Shown here: piece after piece, positions 12,409-24,797 of the stretch
Position numbering within the stretch: position 1 is the first letter of the stretch
Layout of the letters: each line of letters starts with the position of its first letter
Origin: Paulinella micropora
Taxonomy: Eukaryota; Cercozoa; Imbricatea; Euglyphida; Paulinellidae
Direction: 5' to 3'
Assembly: GCA_019918135.1 (NCBI GenBank)
Contig: WBZZ01000771.1
Location: forward strand, 64,168 to 128,167
Length of the DNA stretch: 64,000 bases
Notes under the pieces: model-generated
Databases searched by the model: none
What the model was told of the DNA's origin: nothing
The model's input: the letters and a program-made list of their open reading frames with translations, nothing else
Position numbers and translations under genes: made by a program

Positions 12409-13833
12409 AGGGACTTCAAATGTGTTAAGACCGGAGGTCTACCCTTACGAGCTCAAAGGAAAGTAAAAAAATGGAATTTAATAATGAACACAACTGGTTC
12501 AAGACTCACCTCCACTTCTAGAGTAGAAAGGGAAGTCAGATTTGAACCCAAACAACAAGCCAAAGGGAAAACACCGGTCAAACCGGAGTGTCCCTATGAC
12601 CGGGTCAACTGACACGATGCGTTACGTCCGTAACCTGCACAAATGCCAAAACATACCCTAAACAACAACCCATAAGTGCATTTTCCCTTATTTAGCCATA
12701 AATTCCCAGTCACGGGAAAAAATGCCAAATTTCACGGAAATTCCATGACATTTTTTTCCAAAACTTCAAACGGTTACTACATGTGCTGTAGAATGATGGG
12801 GTCAACGCTATTAATGTGGGAGGTTATTCACTATGAATGCTACACAATAGTGTAATCTGCATCCTAAAAACCTTCTCCACGCCGGTAAACGGTTAAGTGT
12901 AAGATGTAGGATTTAAGGTCCTATGGGATCCAAGCTTCCTAGCTTTCCTCCCATATTCCTAATCCTAATACAACATTAAAACCGGACGTATTAATCAGAA
13001 CCGGAAATGTAATAAGAATTCATCTTAAAATATATTTAATAACCAGAAATTACTTCCAAGAGTAAATTCCCGTAAAGCCCTAATAGCGTAAAAACGATGT
13101 AGTATACCGTGAGTGTTACAGGCACTTTGCTTGAATTAAACTACTGTACTAGTTGAGTATATCGGACCGGCGGCGCAGGCCTGCTGTTTTTCAATTATTT
13201 TTTCAAGTTTACTTTTTTTTTCTTTTTTTGAAAGCATTTTTATTATACTTCAGAGTCATGTTTTGAAAGTTCTCTTTTTGTATATCCTATATATTAATAA
13301 TACCTCTTCAATCAGAGTCAGTTTTATCTCTTCTGCTTCACATTCAGCTACTCTACGCTGGATTGGCAAGTATTCTGCCTATATGCCGCAGTATGGCGGA
13401 TTATAATATTAGTGTGACCTGTACAATATATAATACTATTAATACTGAAACAGCCAGTGCTTGCGTAAAAAAATAAAGTTGTGGGTCGGAGCCGGTAAGT
13501 CTAACTATTACTTTTCCCACCGTCTTATTCCTACTACTGAGTGGCACTTGAACTTGAGTTTCAAGTTGTCACGTAGTATAATTAAAACTTGAGTAGATTA
13601 GTGAAAAAAACTAATCGAGGCACTACAATATTAATGAGTGTAACAGGGAGACTCGTGCCTGAACTGATGATATTAAATATATCAGTATAATAAATCAAGT
13701 CTTTCTGATCTTATGTAACTTGAATCCGGCGGCCGACTCAGTCCAGTGCAAGTATTTATTAACTTTCAAAACGGTCCGATCACAGTGTTTGCGTAATCAA
13801 CTTGACGCAAGCCGCACTGTCACGTCTTCAAGT

Positions 13834-13995
13834 AATATATATATATATATATACATAATAATATATGTATATATATACAATGTTATATATATATATAAAA
13901 TATATAATATATAGATGATAATATTATATTATAACGTATATATATATATATATATATATTAGTATATATATATATTAATATATATAAATATATCA
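13834..13995. repeat. (AT)n low-complexity tract
   Basis: Runs of alternating A and T, the longest about 25 bases at 13936-13960, separated by short interruptions. Confidence 0.9.
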
Positions 13996-14130
13996 TAGTA
14001 ACTGATAGTATTATATACTATGCCGGATGATGACTCCCGATATAATTTAATACTTGACCGGGGGCGACAAAAAAAACTTGACTTTCATTCAATTTTCAGT
14101 AGCACTTTTTTTTTTCTTTTTTAATGTTTA

Positions 14131-14253
14131 TTAATATATTAATATATATATATATAATATATATAATATATATATAATATACAATATGTCAGTAGACTAA
14201 ACCGTCCACCCCCCCCCACACACACACACATATTAATACATACACACACACAC
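14131..14253. repeat. (TA)n, poly-C and (CA)n tracts
   Basis: TA-rich run at 14131-14182, then C9 and alternating CA at 14209-14253. Confidence 0.85.
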
Positions 14254-14853
14254 CCAATCTTCACTTCAAGTCACTTTATTTCTTGCAAATATTTTTCATT
14301 GAATTCATGCTTCAGTTTCTATATTTACAAAACTGGTTATTCATTATAAGAATAATGTAGTTTCGCAATTTCCTACTGCGCGTTCGGATTCTTAGTTAGC
14401 GAAAACTTAAATATTAATATTGTACAAATTATATTATTATAATAATAATCTTAAATTAAAATTAATACAATTTATTAAAACATAACTATTCAATGAAAAG
14501 TATCAACAATGTAATGAATTATCCATTACCTTCCGCAGACGAGAGGCAGCTAATTTATTTCATTAATAATATCACACGTATTAATATAAATAACAATATT
14601 AATCATGCTGCTTCACTGTTTCAGTACTAGTCATAGCAATATAAATATTACTTTAATATAATATTAATATTAACGTCTTTGCGCAGAAAAAAATTTTTCA
14701 GCACAACTTAAGTTCAGAGAACAGACTCTTTAATTTTTTGTTACGCAAGACGCGATGCAATAACATAAAGAAAGCGAGAGGCGAGAGTGAGATGAGTTCA
14801 GGAGAGAGTGGGAGGAGGTGAGACAGTGCAAGGGAAGGCACTGCCTCTCAGAC

Positions 14854-16299
14854 CTACTCCTTCTTGCTTCCCTTCTTGCCACCCTTCTTCTTGCCGCCCT
14901 TCTTCTTGCCACCCTTCTTCTTGGGACCCTCCTTCGCCATTTCTGCCATCAGCTTGTCTTCTTCCTCCTGGGTCGGGCCGACTGGGGTTTCCACACCCGC
15001 CTTGTCCTTGCGGGTAGCACGCTTGATCACACCGACTGCCACAGTCTTGCGCATATCACGGACGGCGAAGCGACCGAGAGGGGCGTACAGGGTGAAAGGC
15101 TCCACGACCATGGGCTTGGTGGGCACCAACTGGATGATGGCAGCCTGGCCAGCCTTGATGAACTTGGGGCTGTCCTCCAGCTTCTGACCGTTACGCTTGT
15201 TGATCGAGTACAGGATCTTGTCGAACTTGCACGCGATGTGGGCAGTGTGGCAGTCCACCACGGGAGTGTAGCCAGGGCAGATCTTGTTGGGGTGGTCCAG
15301 CACGATGACCTGTGCGTCGAAGTGCGCGGCCTTCTCAGGGGGGTCGTTGGTGGCATCACCTGCGACGTTACCACGGGCAATATCCTTGACCGACACACCC
15401 TTGCAGTTGAAGCCCACGTTGTCTCCAGGCTCAGCGATTTCCAAAGCCTCGTGGTGCATTTCCACAGACTTGACTTCGCACTTGATGGACACGGGGGCGA
15501 ACCATACGTTCATGCCGGGCTTCAGAGTACCAGTCTCCACGCGGCCGACAGGGACAGTACCGATACCACCGATCTTGTACACGTCCTGCAGGGGGAGACG
15601 CAGGGGCAGACCGCTGGGGCGCTTGGGGGGGACGATCGAGTCCAGCTCCTCCAGCAGGCACTTGCCCTTGTACCAGGGCATCTTGTCAGACTTCTCCAAC
15701 ATGTTGTCACCAGTCCAGCCAGAGATGGGGATGAAGGGAGAGCCGGGCTTGTAGCCGCACTTGACCAGGAACTTGGAGACTTCGTCCACGATTTCGTCGT
15801 AGCGAGCCTGGCTGTAGTTCACCGACTTGTCGTCCATCTTGTTGATGCAGCAAATGATCTGCTTCACACCCAGAGTGTACGCCAGCAGAGCGTGCTCGCG
15901 GGTCTGTCCGTTCTTGGCATAACCAGCCTCGAACTCACCCACACCGGAGGCAATGATCAGAATAGCCACGTCGGCCTGGGAGGTACCCGTGATCATGTTC
16001 TTGATGAAGTCACGGTGTCCTGGGGCATCGATGATGGTAAAGTAGAACTTCTTGGTCTCGAACTTCCACAGGGCAATGTCGATAGTGATACCACGCTCAC
16101 GCTCGGCCTTGAGTTTATCAAGCACCCAGGCATACTTGAACGAAGCCTTGCCCATTTCTGCAGACTCCTTCTCGAACTTCTCGATGGTACGCTTGTCGAT
16201 ACCACCGCACTTGTAGATCAAGTGGCCAGTGGTGGTCGACTTTCCCGAGTCGACGTGGCCGACCACCACCAGGTTGACGTGAGTCTTCTCCTTACCCAT
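14854..16299 (-). CDS. TEF1: Translation elongation factor 1-alpha, leftward copy
   Basis: GTP-binding factor that brings aminoacyl-tRNA to the ribosome A site in the cytosol. The frame is 481 codons and intron-free. Motifs: P-loop GHVDSGKST at residues 14-22, switch II DAPGH at 91-95, NKMD at 153-156, SGW at 193-195; domains 2 and 3 follow in full ([22 protein letters not shown]). The start MGKEKTH is universal for the family. Most eukaryotic forms have about 450-462 residues; the excess here is a C-terminal run of KKKGG repeats ending GSKKE. A 3' splice site (TTTTCTGCTGTAATAG) lies directly before the ATG, so a 5'-UTR intron is likely. Coding sequence identical to the rightward copy; upstream sequence unrelated. 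Confidence 0.98.
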   Translation of the reverse strand: MGKEKTHVNLVVVGHVDSGKSTTTGHLIYKCGGIDKRTIEKFEKESAEMGKASFKYAWVLDKLKAERERGITIDIALWKFETKKFYFTIIDAPGHRDFIKNMITGTSQADVAILIIASGVGEFEAGYAKNGQTREHALLAYTLGVKQIICCINKMDDKSVNYSQARYDEIVDEVSKFLVKCGYKPGSPFIPISGWTGDNMLEKSDKMPWYKGKCLLEELDSIVPPKRPSGLPLRLPLQDVYKIGGIGTVPVGRVETGTLKPGMNVWFAPVSIKCEVKSVEMHHEALEIAEPGDNVGFNCKGVSVKDIARGNVAGDATNDPPEKAAHFDAQVIVLDHPNKICPGYTPVVDCHTAHIACKFDKILYSINKRNGQKLEDSPKFIKAGQAAIIQLVPTKPMVVEPFTLYAPLGRFAVRDMRKTVAVGVIKRATRKDKAGVETPVGPTQEEEDKLMAEMAKEGPKKKGGKKKGGKKKGGKKGSKKE

Positions 16300-17753
16300 C
16301 TATTACAGCAGAAAAGATTCACGTGGGTGCTGGAATAACAGTTAAGTTATTATGGCATCGGAGAAAGAACGAAGAAGAATAATGCCAGGCAGGAAAAGAC
16401 ACACACAAGATGAACAAGGGAGGCGATGTAGGATTAGCATGTCACTATTCTCGACTTCTCTACTCAAGAGAGACACAGTGCGCAGATATGAGTCAAGAGA
16501 CGTATTATTTCAGTCTGATTCGAGGTTATGAAATCTGGAAAAAATAATATGCTTGATTAACTCGACATGTATTGATTTTGGTACATGATACAAGACTTCA
16601 CTTTGAAAAGCCAACGCTTAGTCCCTCAAAAGTAGACAAAGATACATGTGGAAAATGTATATGTGGAATGAAGGCCCTCAACATGGCAAGAGCGCAATTT
16701 AGAAAGGGTGTGAATGCACGAAAAAAGCCTCTCTTGCCTCTTTCTTTCCATTCCCTCAACATGTCAGCACACGATTAATAAATTAAAAAAAAAAAGCATG
16801 TAGTGCGCGATGTACGAAGGTGGCATTTAACAAAGAAAACCTCTCACCTCTTTCACCTCTATTGCCCAACGTATTACAACCACTGATCAACCGAATAAAA
16901 AAGCAACTCGTCAAAAGAAAGCGTACAGAAAGACATGACAGTATACGCATTTCGAGCTGTTGGACATCTTCCTCACTCCCGCAAAATAATTTCGAAATTG
17001 GAAGCAAAAAAACCAAGGCAGTGCAATCGCAAACATGCACACAGCTGAGTGACAAGAATGATGATGATCGAATGAAGAAGGGGAGGGAGGACGGAGGAGC
17101 AGGCATACCTTGCCCTCTGTCTGTTCTCTGTAAGGCGGTCACACAAAAACCGCGCACTCTCTGGCGTGGGAGTGACGGGCCGACACACGTTTCGCGTCGG
17201 GCCGACCTAGTGGCTATAATGCCACAAAAAGGTTATTTTGGCGATATCTGCAGCATTTCGGCACTTTGAAAGAAAACAAGGCAAATTGGAACATCTTTGC
17301 GGACCAACGCCAAAAACAAGGCCAGTACACCAGTCAGAGCAAAGCCGTGAGTTTACTGATCGAGGAGGGACAGTCGATCAGTACTCGCTGTGTTGCTCAT
17401 CCAATAAGTCTGTATAATACCGACTGCGCGAAGCTGCTGTTTAATGTTTTCGTTTTTATTTTTTTTTATTTTTTTTTTTTAAGTCAGAAAGAAAAAAACA
17501 AACCCTGTCCCGCCATTCAGTCCCCTAGTATTTAAAAAACATTTCCTCACTGAAGCAAGCATGACTGATGATGTTAGACGTAATATTTTCATTTCATACA
17601 TATTTTGGTTCTACCGTTGTCCTTGTTTCGCGCATCCAGTTGGAATATCGTTGCGCGCATAAACCTGAGTCATGTTAGTTCTGCAGAATTTTCCTTTTAT
17701 TTTACTTCTTTTGTTAACTTCTCTTGTGCTCAAATTCACCATATTTATTGCAG
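16300..17753. promoter_or_regulatory. Divergent promoter and 5'-UTR intron region between the EF-1alpha genes
   Basis: The only sequence between two head-to-head start codons, so both promoters must lie here. Each ATG is immediately preceded by AG with a pyrimidine-rich stretch before it: ...TATTTATTGCAG at 17742-17753 for the rightward gene and ...CTGCTGTAATAG for the leftward gene. Donor-like sites that would fit are GTGAGT at 17347 (rightward, intron about 407 nt), and on the other strand GTGAGAG starting at 16847 or GTATGC starting at 17108 (introns about 548 or 809 nt). Intron borders are inferred from sequence only. A 149-codon frame at 16820-17269 shows no protein-like features and is not called. 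Confidence 0.6.
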
Positions 17754-19199
17754 ATGGGTAAGGAGAAGACTCACGTCAACCTGGTGGTGGTCGGCCACGT
17801 CGACTCGGGAAAGTCGACCACCACTGGCCACTTGATCTACAAGTGCGGTGGTATCGACAAGCGTACCATCGAGAAGTTCGAGAAGGAGTCTGCAGAAATG
17901 GGCAAGGCTTCGTTCAAGTATGCCTGGGTGCTTGATAAACTCAAGGCCGAGCGTGAGCGTGGTATCACTATCGACATTGCCCTGTGGAAGTTCGAGACCA
18001 AGAAGTTCTACTTTACCATCATCGATGCCCCAGGACACCGTGACTTCATCAAGAACATGATCACGGGTACCTCCCAGGCCGACGTGGCTATTCTGATCAT
18101 TGCCTCCGGTGTGGGTGAGTTCGAGGCTGGTTATGCCAAGAACGGACAGACCCGCGAGCACGCTCTGCTGGCGTACACTCTGGGTGTGAAGCAGATCATT
18201 TGCTGCATCAACAAGATGGACGACAAGTCGGTGAACTACAGCCAGGCTCGCTACGACGAAATCGTGGACGAAGTCTCCAAGTTCCTGGTCAAGTGCGGCT
18301 ACAAGCCCGGCTCTCCCTTCATCCCCATCTCTGGCTGGACTGGTGACAACATGTTGGAGAAGTCTGACAAGATGCCCTGGTACAAGGGCAAGTGCCTGCT
18401 GGAGGAGCTGGACTCGATCGTCCCCCCCAAGCGCCCCAGCGGTCTGCCCCTGCGTCTCCCCCTGCAGGACGTGTACAAGATCGGTGGTATCGGTACTGTC
18501 CCTGTCGGCCGCGTGGAGACTGGTACTCTGAAGCCCGGCATGAACGTATGGTTCGCCCCCGTGTCCATCAAGTGCGAAGTCAAGTCTGTGGAAATGCACC
18601 ACGAGGCTTTGGAAATCGCTGAGCCTGGAGACAACGTGGGCTTCAACTGCAAGGGTGTGTCGGTCAAGGATATTGCCCGTGGTAACGTCGCAGGTGATGC
18701 CACCAACGACCCCCCTGAGAAGGCCGCGCACTTCGACGCACAGGTCATCGTGCTGGACCACCCCAACAAGATCTGCCCTGGCTACACTCCCGTGGTGGAC
18801 TGCCACACTGCCCACATCGCGTGCAAGTTCGACAAGATCCTGTACTCGATCAACAAGCGTAACGGTCAGAAGCTGGAGGACAGCCCCAAGTTCATCAAGG
18901 CTGGCCAGGCTGCCATCATCCAGTTGGTGCCCACCAAGCCCATGGTCGTGGAGCCTTTCACCCTGTACGCCCCTCTCGGTCGCTTCGCCGTCCGTGATAT
19001 GCGCAAGACTGTGGCAGTCGGTGTGATCAAGCGTGCTACCCGCAAGGACAAGGCGGGTGTGGAAACCCCAGTCGGCCCGACCCAGGAGGAAGAAGACAAG
19101 CTGATGGCAGAAATGGCGAAGGAGGGTCCCAAGAAGAAGGGTGGCAAGAAGAAGGGCGGCAAGAAGAAGGGTGGCAAGAAGGGAAGCAAGAAGGAGTAG
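17754..19199 (+). CDS. TEF1: Translation elongation factor 1-alpha, rightward copy
   Basis: Second full-length copy, 481 residues, protein identical to the leftward gene. Start chosen at 17754 (MGKEKTH); a frame extension to 17724 would add ten residues that are really the end of the 5'-UTR intron (TTTATTGCAG then ATG). All GTPase motifs are intact, including [14 protein letters not shown] and NKMD, as is the lysine/glycine tail. Coding GC content is far above the surrounding AT-rich spacer, as expected of a highly expressed gene. With no silent differences seen between the two copies, recent duplication or ongoing gene conversion is implied. Both copies look functional. Confidence 0.98.
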   Translation: MGKEKTHVNLVVVGHVDSGKSTTTGHLIYKCGGIDKRTIEKFEKESAEMGKASFKYAWVLDKLKAERERGITIDIALWKFETKKFYFTIIDAPGHRDFIKNMITGTSQADVAILIIASGVGEFEAGYAKNGQTREHALLAYTLGVKQIICCINKMDDKSVNYSQARYDEIVDEVSKFLVKCGYKPGSPFIPISGWTGDNMLEKSDKMPWYKGKCLLEELDSIVPPKRPSGLPLRLPLQDVYKIGGIGTVPVGRVETGTLKPGMNVWFAPVSIKCEVKSVEMHHEALEIAEPGDNVGFNCKGVSVKDIARGNVAGDATNDPPEKAAHFDAQVIVLDHPNKICPGYTPVVDCHTAHIACKFDKILYSINKRNGQKLEDSPKFIKAGQAAIIQLVPTKPMVVEPFTLYAPLGRFAVRDMRKTVAVGVIKRATRKDKAGVETPVGPTQEEEDKLMAEMAKEGPKKKGGKKKGGKKKGGKKGSKKE

Positions 19200-19259
19200 G
19201 TCTGAGAGGCAGTGCCTTCCCTTGCACTGTCTCACCTCCCCCCACTCTCTCCTGGACTT

Positions 19260-20006
19260 TCTCTTCTATGTCCCCTCGTACTCCATCTTTCCTCTACAGA
19301 GCTGCGTGAATTTTCCTCCTTTTCATGAGCTTATTCAAGTAAGAAACTTGGTAACTGATAAAATTTTAATTTATTCAGAAACATTAAAATTGTTGGGTCG
19401 GTGTATGATATTGTCATTCATGCAACAATATTAATATGAACTGTAATTTCAGTCATCGCGCATTTATTTGTATACAGGCGAGATCAGTTCAAGTGTCAAA
19501 GTCAACCATCCGATCCAAATCAAAAACCAGAATTCAAATCATTTCAAGTGTCAAAGTGAAGCATCCGATTCAACTCAATAACTAGAAATTATTCAAATCA
19601 TTTCCATAATATTAATAGAGTAAAATTGAAATACGCTAAATTTTGAATTCATATGGTTGACTTTGACCTTTGATCTGTTGTAGTATCATTAATAACAATA
19701 TATTATTACTGTCGACATTCATTTTAGCCTTCTTTACTATAATAATTTTAGAAGTTTGACATAAAGAAGTTGAGAACTTTGACTTATATGCAAAGTTTGA
19801 CGTAAATAAAAAGTTTGACCGCCGAGTCACGGCGGCGTTTCAAATTTTCTATGTAGGTCAAAGTTTCTATATATTATTATAATATATCAAAGTTTTTTAC
19901 ATAGGTTAAATTTTTTATATGTTAAATTTTTATATGTTTAAGTTTTGCTATAAATTAAACTTTTCCAATACGTCGCCGAAAAATATAAAAATATATATTA
20001 TTACTG
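19260..20006. repeat. AT-rich spacer with a degenerate 60 bp direct repeat
   Basis: TTCAAGTGTCAAAGT..CATCCGAT..AACTCAA occurs at 19490-19545 and again at 19547-19610. A partial inverse (TGGTTGACTTTGACC) lies at 19653, and GTTTGAC/TTTGAC words recur to 19820. This may be an old inverted-repeat transposon. No gene seen. Confidence 0.5.
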
Positions 20007-20291
20007 ATTAATATTGCTGTTGACATTCAAGACAAAAAAAATTAGTTTTTCATTTTTGTGTCAGATTTTCATTTTTGTGACAGTTTTTCATTTTTGTGAC
20101 AAAAATTCAAATTTTCAAATTTAACGGTAACATTTCGCGAAAATTTACGATATTTTGCGGACGAATATAGCAGTTAATTTGAAAAATTCAAATTTTCACC
20201 CAAAATCAAAATTCCAACCAAAACTGAAATTCCAACCAAAACAGAAAAATCAATTTTTTTTGTTGTCTTGAATGTCAACAGCAATATTAAT
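20007..20291. mobile_element. MITE-like element with about 45 bp terminal inverted repeats
   Basis: The left end ATTAATATTGCTGTTGACAT continues TCAAGACAA.. and is repeated in reverse complement at the right end. The first 29 bases match perfectly, and the following A-run and TTTTTC also pair. Inside are three copies of a TTTTCATTTTTGTGACA unit (about 20045-20103) and two or three copies of AAATTCCAACCAAAAC (20205-20245). There is no coding capacity. The palindromic ATTAAT at both edges could be, or could hide, the target-site duplication. Confidence 0.75.
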
Positions 20292-21320
20292 GATATATAT
20301 TAATATTATTAATAATTACATGCAATTCAACTTGAATTTTCAAAATCTTGTTAGACAAATAATATTTTTATTAATATTATGTAATAATATATAAGAAGTA
20401 CTAGTAGTTTAACTGAGCAGCAGTAATATTAGTTGACTATAAAACAAAAAACTAATATATTCAGTGATTAACTTGAAAGCCGGTTTATTTTAGTCAACTT
20501 ACGGTTTCATTAATTCAAGTTTGTGATGCAATGTCAGTGACGACTGTCGAGCCACAAAGGTGAGATTGGTTGCAAATGCCGCTTGAAACGCTTTGAAAAT
20601 TTCTTCCCAAAAAGCTCCTGTACCCCTGTGACTCTGAGCCCTCTGTTACAATAGTATGATATTTAATAACCGATAACTGTCCTACATATGTAGTTAGCTG
20701 CCCATCAAAAAGCTAATAAGTGACTGTTTAGTTTTCACCTTGCTTTATTTCAATGTACTTTTTAATTTATTTAAGTGATTAATTTGAATTCTACATAAAA
20801 GAAAATAAATGTAGGTATGTTTGTTCCTGCGTAGTAAGCATTCTTGCATCTAACCAGTAACTTTTTACCTAGTCCCTCCTGTAACCGGAACAGCTACTCT
20901 GACACTTAGTAGTCACTCAACTGTAGAGGGGCAGACCAAGTATAAGAGTCAAGTAACGACAAGCCGGACGACACTCAATGCCACTATGTATTGTGCGGGC
21001 CGGCCGACAATCCCTTTCGAGTCCCCCTTGGGGGGAAGCCGCAGTAGGCGGTCGACCCCCATGCCGAAGACTGACATTCGAAGGCGCTCTCGACCGACCG
21101 ACACATGACATAAGGCATTCCGGCTGTCGAATAAATAAAAATAATTGGTCCACGTCCAGTGCGAGTCTCATCCGTGAGAACTCGTGCCCCCGACCTCCAG
21201 CTCTATCCTTCCTCTGGCATCGGATGTAAATGCCATCCCTTGATCTCCCCTTTCCGTCGAAAAGAAAAAGTAGCTGGTGATCCGTAAGCGACATCAGACT
21301 CCATTGCAATCCGCCTAATG
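20292..21320. other. Spacer; right part probably 3' end of gypsy B
   Basis: AT-rich to about 20900 with nothing recognisable. From about 20920 base composition rises to that of gypsy B and the sequence may hold its 3' non-coding region, but no LTR pair could be found. Confidence 0.4.
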
Positions 21321-24300
21321 TCACGTTTTGACTCGCTTCCGCGGTCTTCCACGACCCTTGTGCTCTTCTGTTGCGAGGCTCAGCGGCACCTGTTTTACTC
21401 TCCTCTTTTTCGCCGCAACTTCCTTATCACACTTCGGTGCACCCACCAGTAAAAATAATATGCCCGCACTCTGGACCTCGTCCCATACTAACTGCGAAGC
21501 GGAATCAGTCCTACGTTCCTCCGTTAAATCAAACTGCATGTCCAGAACTACTCTCGGCATCAGCTGCACCGTCCAAGGTGTGAAATCCTCGTCATCCTTC
21601 TCGATGGACGCATCCCACTGTTGCAAGCCTTCCCCGTCTCGAAACACAAGTGCAAAGATCCTATCTCGTGTGAGCTTGACCTCACTTTTACTTCTCCAAA
21701 ACTGCATTGTTGGTGCCAACCCCAACGCAGCTCGTACCCGTGTTTTGGGCTGTACATACGTAACTTGCATTAAAAAGAAATGATCGAAATCCTTATCCAT
21801 AACCGTATCCTCATTTGGCCGACACAGATAGAAATTATCTATCTACCATTCGATCTTAGCCACATCTTTGCCTGCTATCCACTGCTTCTTCCATACCGTA
21901 CCCTTACGGCCCTGTACCGCCTCCGTCGGCTTAAGGATATCCTTTTTAATCCTTGGCGTCCGCTGATGCGTTGTCGTCCCGACCCGCATGGTTCGCTTCC
22001 ACTTTGCCTTCCTCTTGCTGCTTTCGCAGCGCCTCCTCACGCTCCTTACGCGTAAGCAATGATGGCGGCTGTCTAAACGCCGGTGTAATGCGCCTCAACG
22101 CTTGCTCCTCATTCTCGTCCTCCAGCAAATAAGGACTAAACTTGGCTAATCGCCGCACAATGTCATGAACAACCTGTTCCCTTCCTCGTGCCCCGTAGGC
22201 GCTATCTTATAATTGTACGCACCTGTCTGCCGTACAATCTTAAATGGCCCATGCCACTTATTGTAGAACTTGACCGATACCACCTTCGGTACCGTTGGAA
22301 CATACAACAAGACCGTATCCCCTTCCTTATACTCTACATGAGAGTACTTGCCCAATTCCTGTTCCCGCTGAATTTCTCTCAGCGTCTCCCGACACTTCTC
22401 GATCGCACTACGTGCTTCTGCAATAGCCCGTAATCGAACTCCCAACAGCTCGCACGGCTCCCACTTATCGGGTGGAAACAACAGCTCCGTTGGTGTGTTC
22501 AACGCTCTCCCATAAACCACTTGATGTGGACTCACACCCCACGCATGTCCCTAACGACGCTGAAACCAAATTGTTAATGGCGAACGTAAACATAGGCACA
22601 ACGTATATCCAATTGAGCTGATTATTTTGCAATATGTCTTCAACGCTGCCTTTAGCGTCCTATGCACTCCCTCAATTTTACCGTTGGCAATTAGGTTAAA
22701 AGCAGTTACATACTGCCAATCAAACCCAAAGAACTTGGCAATCCTTTGCCAGACCTCATTCGCAAAACTTGTACCTCTGTCCGAGATGATCCTTCTCGAA
22801 GCTCGGGATCCCTATGCGGCAAAATACATGATCAATTAGAGCCGCCGCTGTAATCTCCGTGGTTACATCCGTAACAGGAACAGTAATAACGTAATTAGAT
22901 GTTCGATCAATCACCGTTAACAGATATTTGAATTTTCCCGCTCCCGCCTCCGGGAAAGGACCAACATGATCAATATGTAACGTATCGAAAATGTCCAAAG
23001 TGATATCATACTCACCCTTGAGTCCCAAATTCGGCTTATACGGAAGCTTTGCCATCTGACAGTGAGGGCAACCCTTCACAAACTCCTTGACCCTTTCTCC
23101 TAGGTTATCCCACCAAAACCTTCTGCGTAAAGAGCAGGTTATCCTTTCCACCCCTGGGTGGCTTTGCATCGGGCAATGATGCGCCGCGATCAATAACGAC
23201 GTTCTGAGTTCTTGTGGAATCCATAACAACCAACGGTCTTCCTCATTGGCGTATATTCCATCCTTGCCTATGTACCAAAGGAGTCCATCCTTCAGCACCA
23301 AGCATCGTTTAAGCTTTCGTATCTCGCTGTCCTCAGGTCTGGCTTGAGGGTTAGCAAGATGTTCCCGTAACTCCTTATATTCCGTACTTTCCTTGGTGAA
23401 AGTCCGAAAAGTTTCCACCGACGCCAGTTTGACAGCTGTGTCAGACTGAGTCTCCAACTGGAATCGAACCTTGTTCGGATGTGTTTCCGGCAGCTGAAAG
23501 AGATGTTCCTCTTTAATTCTTTTCTCATCCTCCAGACTGAGACACATCGGGCCCTTCGGCAGTAAGGCCGCGTTAAAGGCACCGTGTCTCCATCCTTAAC
23601 TTCCTCCTCCTCATCCCTATCAGCGGTCCTGGCTTCCGCCCATAGGATATCCTCACAAGCCTCCCTGGCTATTTGCGAGTAACAACACTTGCATTTCTCC
23701 TGTGCTGCCAGTTCGACTGCCTCCACAGCAGCCACTTCCTCGCTACGCGTGTCGCGTTGATAATTGTTATGAGTGAACGGGTGATACCACAGCCCCGATG
23801 GCAGCTTGGCATCCTCCGCCCCCTGTTCCTCCCACTCGTGAAGGTCCACATCATGCCCCATGATCGCAAACACCGCTCCCGGCGTGCGAGATTCGAACTG
23901 CGCGCCATCCGCACCTCTCGAACTGTGTTTCGACGCTGCAAGTCATACAGCCTTCTCCTTCTGCCCACTCTTGTCCTCATAACGAGAGCAGAAATCAGGG
24001 ACAACATTCCTCTTGCCCTTGATTTAATGAATGATGAAGTCATACTCCGCTAATTCCAACTGCCACCTTGCCAACCTACCCGTATGGTCTCCCGACATGA
24101 GCCATTGTAGGTTGTGGTGATCCGTTCTCACCAAGAAGTTGGGTGTACCCCAAAGGTACTCCCGCATTGGCAACCTTTGAAAAGCCCATACTATGGCAAG
24201 TGCTTCCCGCTGTCTAGTACAGTATTCCCTTTCCGCCGAAATCAGCTGCCGGCTGATGAACATCACGGGCCGCATTTGCCCAATGGACCTGTCCATCTGC

Positions 24301-24797
24301 TGAAGCACCGCCTCCACAGCGTATGCGGACGCATCCGTGTCCAGCACAAACTGCTCCTTCCAATCAGGCAGCATCAGAACTCGTCCTCCCTGCCTTGGAT
24401 CCTTAGAGATCTCATCCCTGAGTTTCGCTATGACCCTATTGATCTCCTCGCCCGGCCACGGGCCATCTCCAATCCCTTGCTTCATAAATTTCCTTACGAC
24501 TTCTGCCCGTTCCGCGAACCCCTGAATAAATTCCCCGTAATATTGAGCCAGCGATATAAATGAATGTAAGTCTGTTCTATTCTGTGGCATTGGCATTGAC
24601 GCCACATAGTTCCTCTTCTCCTGAGCAATCGCACAGCGACCCTCGGAGATCTCATAACCTAAATACTGTATCTTCCTTTGAGCGAATCACACTTCTTCGC
24701 ATTCAGTCGCAATCCAAATGCGCTGATACGTCGTAAGACGTCCTTCACATGCTCCACGTGCTTTTCCATGCTTTCTGAATAAATAATAATGTCGTCA
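21321..24797 (-). mobile_element. Gypsy LTR retrotransposon fragment B, decayed
   Basis: Reading leftward from the junction at 24797: end of RT, connection and RNase H (VLDTDASAYAVEAV, RTDHHNLQWLM, 24605-24024), integrase zinc finger and DDE core (HPGVER, GCPHCQMAK, LHIDHVGPFPEAG, 23547-22756), integrase C-terminal part (VYGRALNTPTELL; KWHGPFKIVRQTG, 22535-22146), then a basic and acidic C-terminal extension (to 21321) ending with an AT-hook-like GRGRPRKR. It is a relative of gypsy A and D but a distinct family. It is broken with several breaks and lacks its gag end, where it abuts element C. Confidence 0.85.

Larger units (their letters stand above)
12409..14720. other. AT-rich spacer without a recognisable gene
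   Basis: Contains the presumed but unresolved 5' LTR zone of gypsy A at its left end, then AT-rich sequence with homopolymers and dinucleotide runs. No reading frame with protein-like content was found on either strand. Confidence 0.6.
14794..19259. repeat. Large inverted duplication of EF-1alpha (two 1.5 kb arms)
   Basis: Arms 14794-16299 and 17754-19259 are reverse complements around a 1454 bp unique centre. Every coding block I compared base by base is identical, and the translations agree in three reading frames. Identity stops exactly at the start codon on the inner side. On the outer side it continues 40 bases past the stop codon without change, then fades within about 20 more. Confidence 0.93.

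Noticed and set aside
14818-16338. 506-codon frame antisense to EF-1alpha (and its twin at 17745-19235)
   Set aside because: Shadow of strong codon bias in the EF-1alpha frame; leucine/valine/histidine-rich, resembles no protein, and follows the sense gene base for base.
16820-17269. 149-codon frame between the EF-1alpha genes
   Set aside because: No conserved motif, overlaps the region where both promoters and 5'-UTR introns must lie, ordinary length for chance.
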